DNA of 18,576 nt. Origin: an uncultured Verrucomicrobiota bacterium. GTDB taxonomy: Bacteria > Verrucomicrobiota > Verrucomicrobiia > Limisphaerales > JADLHS01. The position numbers and the translations under genes are program-made. Below, in pieces: positions 8,513 to 14,444 of the stretch (its first letter is position 1; the number at the start of each line of letters is the position of its first letter). The stretch lies in the NCBI GenBank assembly GCA_937894935.1, contig CALAYC010000209.1, forward strand, positions 1 through 18,576. Reading direction: 5' to 3'. Under the pieces are notes generated by a model. That model ran no database searches and was not told the DNA's origin. It was given only the letters and a program-made list of their open reading frames with translations.

Positions 8513-9161
8513 TCCAAAGGCGATGAGCGAGGCGCGCGACGATTCCCGGTTCTCGTCGAAGCACTTCCACTTCATGCTCCCGGCCTTTCTTTCCCTTGGG
8601 ACGGGTCAGAATGCGCGTTGCTTCGTGAAAGCCGACCCAACGTTCTTCCTTTTTGTAGGTGTTTCCGTTTTCATCGACGACGTAGATGACATCGTAGAAA
8701 ACCAGTGTCGCCCAGAGGTAGAGGTAGTAGAAGAGCGGCACGACGCCGACGATCCACAGGAATTCACAAATTGGAATTCTATGCCCGGTAAACCATCCGA
8801 AGAGCGGAACTTCAATCAGCATCAGATTGCGTCCGTTCGGGAAGCTCCACACATACAGGATGTCCGCAATCCATTCGAACAACAGACCAAGCACGAGAAA
8901 TAACAACACCGAAACGCTGAAGAAAAATCGCCACGTCGCAAATTTCAGTACCACCCGGTATTTCCAGGCTAATCCCGCCAGTAATGCGTAATAGGGCAGG
9001 AGCACGATCGCGTAAGACCAACGTCCGAACCAGTCGATGCGTAACGGCAGTTTTTCGGTCGGGACCAGAACTTCTCCCGACGCGACAGCAGTGAACGGTT
9101 GCCCCCATACAGCGAAGCCCCATCCCGCAAAAACCATGAAGTACCGCCACCCTCGGTTCAT
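8496..9161 (-). CDS. Polytopic membrane protein with a lycopene-cyclase-like segment
   Basis: This 221-residue protein is the first gene of the six-gene operon. An N-terminal hydrophobic stretch (~8-28) could be a signal peptide or membrane helix. Further membrane segments lie at about 48-66, 78-100 and 131-160, followed by a charged cytoplasmic-type tail (KKEERWVGFHE, RPKGKKGREHE). The core EWIADILYVWSFPNGR (96-111) then GHRIPICEFLWI (126-137) matches the layout of a lycopene cyclase domain: acidic and aromatic loop, then G-IP-x-x-E. Together with the next gene the locus encodes three such segments, so the two proteins could form one complex, as heterodimeric CrtYc/CrtYd do. No carotenoid synthesis gene (crtB, crtI) is visible nearby, so a different substrate or a non-enzymatic role is equally possible. 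The start has no clear Shine-Dalgarno sequence. Confidence 0.8.
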   Translation of the reverse strand: MNRGWRYFMVFAGWGFAVWGQPFTAVASGEVLVPTEKLPLRIDWFGRWSYAIVLLPYYALLAGLAWKYRVVLKFATWRFFFSVSVLLFLVLGLLFEWIADILYVWSFPNGRNLMLIEVPLFGWFTGHRIPICEFLWIVGVVPLFYYLYLWATLVFYDVIYVVDENGNTYKKEERWVGFHEATRILTRPKGKKGREHEVEVLRREPGIVARLAHRLWNDRKT

Positions 9162-9479
9162 GCTTTAGGTGACGTGAGAGTAATGAGTTCGGCGCGAAAG
9201 GGAAATATTTTGTAACTGTTGGAGGAAAAATTTCGCACCAGAACCCGAGTGACGTTTCACGCGATTGGGCCGGTCGCAGAATTAACGGAGAAACAAAAAA
9301 GGAGCGACTCGTGAGAATCGCTCCTGCCTGAGTTTGGAATAATTTCCATTACTTCAAGCACCGATAACCTAGTCCGAGTAGAGGAAATCCGAAATAGGGT
9401 GTTTACCGACTGCGGAGTTTTTGAACCTCGCAAAAACGTATCGCGCTCTCGGCGAAAAACGGAGAAGAGACGTTACATA
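9162..9479. other. 318-base intergenic region
   Basis: This separates the phosphatase-cytochrome gene from the membrane-protein operon, all on the minus strand. It holds the terminator at 9293-9325 and presumably the operon promoter in 9162-9290. No convincing TTGACA/TATAAT pair is visible there, only an AT-rich patch (TTACAAAATATTT on the minus strand). Nothing recognisable lies in 9326-9479. Confidence 0.6.
9293..9325 (-). terminator. Rho-independent terminator
   Basis: On the minus strand AGGAGCGA, a 10-base loop and TCGCTCCT form a perfect 8-base-pair stem, and TTTTTT follows at once. It lies about 155 bases past the stop of the phosphatase-cytochrome gene and 131 bases before the membrane-protein operon. 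It therefore separates the sigma-factor-side transcript from the receptor operon. Confidence 0.8.
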
Positions 9480-10403
9480 TTATTGATTACGATACGCTTT
9501 GTGACACGCGGCGCAGTTCGCGCCGACGCGTTTGAAAGTGGCATTGATACTTTCCTGGTCGGCGGAATCGCGAAGCTGCTGGCGGAGCAGGTCTGCCAAT
9601 TGTTCAGCTTCGGTCAACCTCGCGCGATAATCTTCCGGACGTTCGGCGGTATCCGTCAGCCGCGCCATTTCGCGAAATTGCTCCCACAACAACGTGGCTT
9701 CATGGGCGGGCGCAATATCGGCGTGGCCGGGCGGCTGTTTCCATCCGGCTTTTTGCGCGAGCTTCAAATGATCGAAATGCGCGTCAATGGCCACCATCGC
9801 GTCCACCAGCGAAGTGGTGCGGGCGACTTCCGGTAATTGAGTCACTGCGGCGAGTTCGGCGGCGCTGGGTTTTTGGAATGTCGCCGCCGCGCGATACAAA
9901 CCCGGGTAATCCGGCGCCGTGCCCGCTTCGCGCAACCAATCTACGGCCTGATTTGTCGTCCAACCGTCGCTGCTCAAACACATCACGGCCACCGCCGCCG
10001 GACCGCGATGTTTGCCATGATGACAATGCACGTAAAACGGCCCGGGTTCGGTGAGTGCCGTCTTGGCGAGTTCGGCGACGCGATTGGTCGGCACGCCGTC
10101 GTAACCGAAAGGGAGATGAATGTAACGCAGGCCGTGTTTGCGCGCGGCTTCGACGTCCGGTTTGCTGCCATCCACGCTGATGATGGTTTTCACGCCGAGT
10201 TTCGCCAACGCGGCGAAGGTCTCGTCGCTCTCCGGCTGCGAACCGGAATAGACTTTTTCGGAAACGCGAAATGCGTTGTGGACGCCGGGAATTTCAATGG
10301 GCCTGGCGACTTTGTTTGTCGCGGAATTGGCTACTATGGTTTGCGCCAAGGCGAAGATAAGGCAGAAAGCAAGGCAGAGTCCTTTAGTCCCATGGAAAGT
10401 CAT
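9480..10403 (-). CDS. Exported tyrosine-phosphatase-like domain fused to cytochrome c'
   Basis: This 307-residue protein has a signal peptide (MTFHGTKGLCLAFCLIFALA, cleavage near 25-28). Residues ~45-175 look like a dual-specificity/tyrosine phosphatase domain: YSGSQPESDETFAALAKLGV, then the catalytic loop HCHHGKHRG with Cys127 and Arg133 (HCX5R). Residues ~195-305 are helical and end in CAACHKAYR, a CXXCH heme site (Cys297, Cys300, His301) near the C-terminus, as in cytochrome c'. Both active motifs are intact. Export fits covalent heme attachment in the periplasm. A periplasmic Cys phosphatase attached to a heme domain suggests redox or gas (NO, CO) control of phosphatase activity, which is an inference. 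ATG 10403 is preferred to the upstream in-frame TTG 10439 because it gives a normal signal peptide. It lies 70 bases after the 598-residue protein gene, and may be co-transcribed with it. Confidence 0.88.
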   Translation of the reverse strand: MTFHGTKGLCLAFCLIFALAQTIVANSATNKVARPIEIPGVHNAFRVSEKVYSGSQPESDETFAALAKLGVKTIISVDGSKPDVEAARKHGLRYIHLPFGYDGVPTNRVAELAKTALTEPGPFYVHCHHGKHRGPAAVAVMCLSSDGWTTNQAVDWLREAGTAPDYPGLYRAAATFQKPSAAELAAVTQLPEVARTTSLVDAMVAIDAHFDHLKLAQKAGWKQPPGHADIAPAHEATLLWEQFREMARLTDTAERPEDYRARLTEAEQLADLLRQQLRDSADQESINATFKRVGANCAACHKAYRNQ

Positions 10404-10473
10404 GTGCACCAAGTTGAGAAAAAATCGCTCAACAGGCAACGTCTTACTGCATGCGAACGATGCAGGAGTTGTT

Positions 10474-12270
10474 TTATTTGGATGGAATGGCCCACACCCA
10501 GTCGCCTTGATCGTGATCTACGACGGTATCCGTTTCCTTTTTGCCATGGCGCAAACCGACCTGGCCGCCGTCGTCAGTTTGATTCAAACCGACGGAGTAG
10601 AGGACGAAGCTGTCGTCGCGACGGGAATAATTCAGCGGATTGCCATTGATGATGTCGTGCGGGATTTCCGGGAGATACTTGGGCGCGAGCGCGGTCAGAC
10701 TGGTCGGATAACTGCCGTTTGCAAGGCGGTATCGTTCCAGTGCGATTGCTACGCGGGCGAGATCAAGGTAGGACTGCGCGATCGCGAATTTTTTGGAGGC
10801 TTTATCGAGTGCAGGCAAAAGTAACGCGGTGAACAGATCATATGGGGAGCGCGACATGGTGTTCAGAGCCTGGCTCGTGGCTTTGAATTTGTCGGGACTG
10901 ACGAGACGTTGTTGCGTGTCAACCTGAGGATGGAGGTATCGCAGGTGCATTCGACCGATTGCGGCTTTGTTCTGCTCGAACCAACCCGAAGGAGTCAACT
11001 TAAAGGAAATCTTCCCGAGAGCGCGATCGAAGCTTGGGGTCGATGCATCCGTGGCAGTTAATTCAAAAATTTCAGAGGGATTAGCAGTGTGCTTCAGGTA
11101 ATCTATGGTCCAGATTGCGGAGTAGCGTTCGCCGGCCATGGCGCGATGATAATTGGCCAGAAAATCGTGGCGGGACAACTCACGCTCCAACGCCGTTAAC
11201 TGTTCATCATTCCAACGATGATCTGCCAGACCTTCCCAGATCGGGGTAAGAGAAATATGGAACGCGGCGATTGCAACCAGATGCGAAACCAGGATGGGCT
11301 CGGATTCAATTGCGCGATTGATTCGCAAGCCGAGAAGAATGTCTTCCAACGCGGCGTTGCTGGCGCCAGCTGCCAACTCTGCGGTGGCTCGCAGTTGCAG
11401 GAATTGCATAATGCGTTTGAGCTTGGTCAAGTGCGGCAGCAGAGCGCCAAAGCCATCTTCATAATTAATCCCGAAACGCGCGTCGGGACGTTCCGCCGCG
11501 GAACGCAGTTGAGCGAGGCGTTCATCGTGACGAGATAAGGCGAGCAAGACGTCTTGCGCGGGTGATTGGGCGGTGGGGGCGATGGGAAAATAATTGGTCG
11601 TCGCGCCGGTCGCGGTCTCGAATACGTTGTTTGAACCGCGATAAAAATTCTGCCATGCCGAAAGATCCATGCGTCGGGCAAGGAACAGATTTGCCGATGC
11701 TGGAGCTTCGTTATTATGCGGAGGCGCTAGTTCAAACCAGGGGGATGTTGTCGCCTCGGGAGTCCGATACGTGGTCTTTCCTGCGTTAGTGGTGCGCAAA
11801 AGACGAAGCTCGATCCACGGCGCGGCTTCAAACATGTTCAGGGCAGGGGGAATTTCGGGCGGGATGATTTTCTCGGCGTCGAAGGTCAGGCCGTTGGCTG
11901 CGGCTTGAGTTTGGAACGCTCGCCATGCCGCGCGCCCGCGCCAATTTTCGATCGCATAAAACAATGCAACGAGCGTGGCGATGATTGCGATGACCAAAAG
12001 TTTATAGTTCAGCACGCGCGCGAGCAGCCGGCGGACGGGTGGAATCCACGCCAGCAGAAAAGTTGGAAATCCGATGATGATGGCAAGCAGCGCGGCGAGC
12101 ACGATTCTGCTCATGAACCAATTGGCCGGCGCTGCGGTTGCTGCGGCGACGAAGATCGTCGTGAAGAGCACCAGCAGCGCAAAAATCGTCAGCCAGAAAA
12201 AGAAATGGCGTGGTTCGGTCCAAATGGTTTGGGCGATTTTACGCCAACGGGATGGAACGGGTTCCTTCAT
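10474..12270 (-). CDS. Membrane protein with pseudopilin-like C-terminal segment
   Basis: I do not recognise a named family. The 598-residue protein has three N-terminal membrane segments (about 22-45, 54-75, 90-107), then about 490 residues without membrane segments, helix-rich and with many Ala, Leu and Arg. Near the C-terminus, ALERYRLANGSYPTSLTAL, LPEIPHDIINGNPLNY and FVLYSVGLNQTDDGG copy the order of elements seen in the C-terminal half of type II secretion pseudopilins (GspG): YP-x-x-L, a P-D-x-x-x-G-NP-x-Y turn, and F-x-LYS-x-G. The gene starts 5 bases after the small membrane protein gene, so it belongs to the sigma factor cassette. A large membrane protein behind an ECF sigma/anti-sigma pair is a recurrent arrangement in Verrucomicrobiota as I recall it; the job is unknown. 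Confidence 0.85.
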   Translation of the reverse strand: MKEPVPSRWRKIAQTIWTEPRHFFFWLTIFALLVLFTTIFVAAATAAPANWFMSRIVLAALLAIIIGFPTFLLAWIPPVRRLLARVLNYKLLVIAIIATLVALFYAIENWRGRAAWRAFQTQAAANGLTFDAEKIIPPEIPPALNMFEAAPWIELRLLRTTNAGKTTYRTPEATTSPWFELAPPHNNEAPASANLFLARRMDLSAWQNFYRGSNNVFETATGATTNYFPIAPTAQSPAQDVLLALSRHDERLAQLRSAAERPDARFGINYEDGFGALLPHLTKLKRIMQFLQLRATAELAAGASNAALEDILLGLRINRAIESEPILVSHLVAIAAFHISLTPIWEGLADHRWNDEQLTALERELSRHDFLANYHRAMAGERYSAIWTIDYLKHTANPSEIFELTATDASTPSFDRALGKISFKLTPSGWFEQNKAAIGRMHLRYLHPQVDTQQRLVSPDKFKATSQALNTMSRSPYDLFTALLLPALDKASKKFAIAQSYLDLARVAIALERYRLANGSYPTSLTALAPKYLPEIPHDIINGNPLNYSRRDDSFVLYSVGLNQTDDGGQVGLRHGKKETDTVVDHDQGDWVWAIPSK

Positions 12271-12275
12271 AGAAA

Positions 12276-12704
12276 TCAGGCGGAAAAAATTACGGGTTTA
12301 CGATTACTACGTGGCCCGACGGTTGGTGGCTTTGGCGGGATGGCCTCGGACGACGTCGTCGCGCCGTTTAACTCAGCGAGCAGAAATTGTTTTTGTTTTT
12401 GCAGCGCGTGCATCGTGTCAATTGACGGCATGGTTTGCGCCATGGTGGAACTTGTTCCTTCGCGCGCGCTGAAGTTCAGCATGAGAATGAGAATCCACGC
12501 CGCGCCGACGCCGGTCCAGGCGAGTCCCCGCGGACGATGAATGAAAAGCAGGAAAGCTTTGCGCAGCAGCGCGAGGATGGAATCTGTTTCTTCGCGCGGT
12601 GCGGTGTTGGCTTTTACGTTGGCGAGAATTTCCGTGCGCCATGAATCAGGCACTTGGCGTTGTGGCACGTGTTGCAACCGTTTCTCGAAGTCGTCGGTTT
12701 TCAT
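12276..12704 (-). CDS. Small one-pass membrane protein, probable anti-sigma factor
   Basis: This 142-residue protein has a basic N-terminal cytoplasmic part of about 60 residues (MKTDDFEKRLQHVPQRQVPD, RTEILANV), one membrane segment at about 61-78 (AWTGVGAAWILILML), and a ~64-residue outer part ending in a Pro-rich tail. Position and topology fit an anti-sigma factor: it starts inside the sigma factor stop codon (ATGA) and has one transmembrane segment. No zinc-type HXXXCXXC motif is present, so it is not of the ZAS class. Assignment as anti-sigma is by context and topology, not by sequence recognition. Confidence 0.75.
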   Translation of the reverse strand: MKTDDFEKRLQHVPQRQVPDSWRTEILANVKANTAPREETDSILALLRKAFLLFIHRPRGLAWTGVGAAWILILMLNFSAREGTSSTMAQTMPSIDTMHALQKQKQFLLAELNGATTSSEAIPPKPPTVGPRSNRKPVIFSA

Positions 12705-13207
12705 TTTATCTCGTCGTAAAGAGGACGCAGGCGCGCCCGTAATTTGTCTAAGCCGTAGCGATAACGACTCGCGGCAGTGTTCAGTGGAATATCAAGAGTG
12801 GCGGCGATCTGTTCGAAGGTGAGGCCGGCCCAGAGTTTCAAATGCACGACCGCGCGTTGGTCGGCGGGCAGTTCGCCCAACGCAGCGGAGAGTTCGGCAC
12901 GAAACGCGGTTTCATCGGGGTCGCTGCTCGGAGCGATGGCGGAGCAATGTTCGGTTTCGAATTGCTCGTGATATTTCTCGCGCGTGCCGCGACGACGCAT
13001 CAGGTCAATAGCCGCGTTGTGCGCGAGGCGGAGCAGGAAAGAACGTTCATCGCGCGCATCGCGGAGCGACTCCGGATGGCGCGCAAGTTTGGTGAAAACC
13101 TCCTGCAACACATCGCGTGTGTCATTCTCGTCGCGCGTAAAATTCAACAGGAACGCGAACAGCGCCTGCGCGTGTTCGTCGTAAAGCCGTTCAAGGTCAA
13201 AAGGCAT
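12701..13207 (-). CDS. ECF-type RNA polymerase sigma factor
   Basis: This 168-residue group 4 sigma factor has region 2 at about residues 5-72, with YDEHAQALFAFLLNF, the DVLQEVFTKLAR core-binding element and RSFLLRLAHNAAIDLMRRR (-10 recognition). Region 4 lies at about 103-158, with LPADQRAVVHLKLWAGLTFE and the helix-turn-helix ending NTAASRYRYGLDKLRARL (-35 recognition). No C-terminal extension is present. It directs RNA polymerase to a small regulon and is presumably held inactive by the overlapping downstream membrane protein. A GTAACCC-containing palindrome upstream is a possible autoregulatory promoter. The 3' end overlaps the next gene by 4 bases. Confidence 0.95.
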   Translation of the reverse strand: MPFDLERLYDEHAQALFAFLLNFTRDENDTRDVLQEVFTKLARHPESLRDARDERSFLLRLAHNAAIDLMRRRGTREKYHEQFETEHCSAIAPSSDPDETAFRAELSAALGELPADQRAVVHLKLWAGLTFEQIAATLDIPLNTAASRYRYGLDKLRARLRPLYDEIK

Positions 13208-13247
13208 GCGGATGCTTTAATCAAAGACGCACCGGAAGACGTAGTTT

Positions 13248-13273
13248 GTCTATGCTTTTTCGCGACGGGTTAC
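13248..13273 (-). promoter_or_regulatory. Candidate ECF promoter upstream of the sigma gene
   Basis: On the minus strand GTAACCC (13273-13267) resembles ECF -35 boxes with an AAC core. ATAGAC, ending near 13248, could be the -10 box about 14 bases further on, around 45 bases before ATG 13207. The spacing is slightly short for ECF promoters. Self-activation is common for ECF genes, but this site is a pattern match only. Confidence 0.3.
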
Positions 13274-13287
13274 GAGGCATGTAACCC
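13267..13287. repeat. Perfect inverted repeat with GTAACCC on both strands
   Basis: GGGTTAC-GAGGCAT-GTAACCC has 7-base perfect arms and a 7-base spacer. It lies in the divergent region between the sigma factor and the pseudopilin genes. Each strand reads GTAACCC outward towards its gene, so it could act as paired -35 boxes or as an operator. Confidence 0.5.
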
Positions 13288-13307
13288 ATGGAAAGCACGA
13301 CCGCACA

Positions 13308-13321
13308 TGATTATGTAATCA
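13308..13321. repeat. 14-base palindrome TGATTATGTAATCA
   Basis: TGATTA-TG-TAATCA is a perfect 6-base inverted repeat in the same divergent region, 140 bases upstream of the pseudopilin ATG. Its size and AT-rich arms suit a dimeric repressor or activator site; no regulator is identified. Confidence 0.35.
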
Positions 13322-13461
13322 CAAATGCATTGCATTATCTTGCCTAAAGAATTTCTGTGATTTAAACGAAAGCCGTCGCACCGCTTGTATGGGGTACGAT
13401 TTGCGGGAAGCAACCAACCGCGAGCCAACCGACCGATTCTGAAGCACAGCAGATTTTTACA

Positions 13462-14364
13462 ATGCGAGAGCAGAATTTGAAACCGTTGCGAAACCGAACT
13501 TCTATGGTTGTCCGTCCCGCCTGTCGCGCGTTCACATTGATCGAACTTCTGGTTGTGATCGCAATTATCGCGATTCTGGCAGCCATGCTTTTGCCGGCGT
13601 TGTCGCGCGCAAAACTCAAAGCGCAAGGGGTTCAATGCCTCAACAACAACCGGCAGCTCAGTCTGGCGTGGCGGATGTACACGGAGGAGAACAACGACAC
13701 GCTCCTTTATGCGAGCGCGGAAGTGAATAACCTGAGCAACCCGTCTCACCCGTCGTGGGCTTCTACGTGGGTTACGGGTAAGATGGACTCGAACCCCGGC
13801 AATGCTTCGAACTATGACCCTAATGTTGACATCTACAAAAGCCCGTTGTGGCCTTATTGCGGCAAGAACCTGGCTATCTGGAGATGTCCGGCGGATCGTT
13901 CCGGCGTGACGGTGGGGGGACAGTTCCGGCCGCGAATCCGCACGATGGCGATGAACGCGTTTCTGGGAGGGTTCGGTGGAAAGTCGATTACAACCGGAAA
14001 CATGACTCCGTTCCGACTTTATCTGAAATTCAGTCAGTTGTCTGTCCCGGGGCCCAGCGAGATTTTTGTCTTCATTGATGGGCGCGAAGACATGATTAAC
14101 TGGGGAAATTATTTGCAGAACATGGCCGGCTATCAACCGCGCAACTCGAAGGCATATGGTTGGGTGGACATGCCCGGTTGGTATCATGGAAATGCTGGTG
14201 GACTTTCCTTTGCGGACGGCCACGCTGAAATTCATCGTTGGAAGGATGGGCGCACCTGTACTTCGCTCAAGGGCATTGGTAGTTACGATGGTAACTCGGT
14301 AACTTCGTCACCAGACAACATGGATGTCGCGTGGATGCAAGATCACGCCACCCGGCCAAAGTAA
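13462..14364 (+). CDS. Type II secretion pseudopilin, H-X9-DG family
   Basis: This 300-residue protein starts with a basic leader and the prepilin processing site RAFTLIELLVVIAIIAIL: cleavage between Ala23 and Phe24, with Glu28 at mature position +5. A membrane helix to about residue 47 and the usual AKLKAQGVQCLNNNRQLSLA helix follow. The globular part includes IWRCPADRSG and the H-X9-DG motif (His242, then GNAGGLSFADG). Such proteins are abundant in Verrucomicrobiota, Lentisphaerae and Planctomycetes. They are processed by PilD-type peptidase and placed in the inner membrane; no secretion machinery genes are in the window. The start ATG lacks a clear ribosome binding site; ATG 13504 would also retain the leader. 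It is followed after 80 bases by a large exported protein that may be co-expressed. Confidence 0.95.
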   Translation: MREQNLKPLRNRTSMVVRPACRAFTLIELLVVIAIIAILAAMLLPALSRAKLKAQGVQCLNNNRQLSLAWRMYTEENNDTLLYASAEVNNLSNPSHPSWASTWVTGKMDSNPGNASNYDPNVDIYKSPLWPYCGKNLAIWRCPADRSGVTVGGQFRPRIRTMAMNAFLGGFGGKSITTGNMTPFRLYLKFSQLSVPGPSEIFVFIDGREDMINWGNYLQNMAGYQPRNSKAYGWVDMPGWYHGNAGGLSFADGHAEIHRWKDGRTCTSLKGIGSYDGNSVTSSPDNMDVAWMQDHATRPK

Positions 14365-14444
14365 TGATAATATTGCCAGTCGCCGCCAGTTTTTCCGACT
14401 CAACTCGCAGCCGTAATTTTACTAACCCAGAAACAAACACTCCT

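Noticed and set aside
8513..8575. Longer start for the second membrane protein (ATG 8575)
   Set aside because: It would overlap the upstream gene by 80 bases and adds a charged segment unlike the start of a membrane protein. ATG 8512 is simpler, though not proven.
13270..14235. Long open minus-strand frame opposite the pseudopilin (321 codons)
   Set aside because: The plus strand encodes a pseudopilin with all family motifs. The antisense product is rich in Arg and His with no domain pattern, as expected of a shadow frame.
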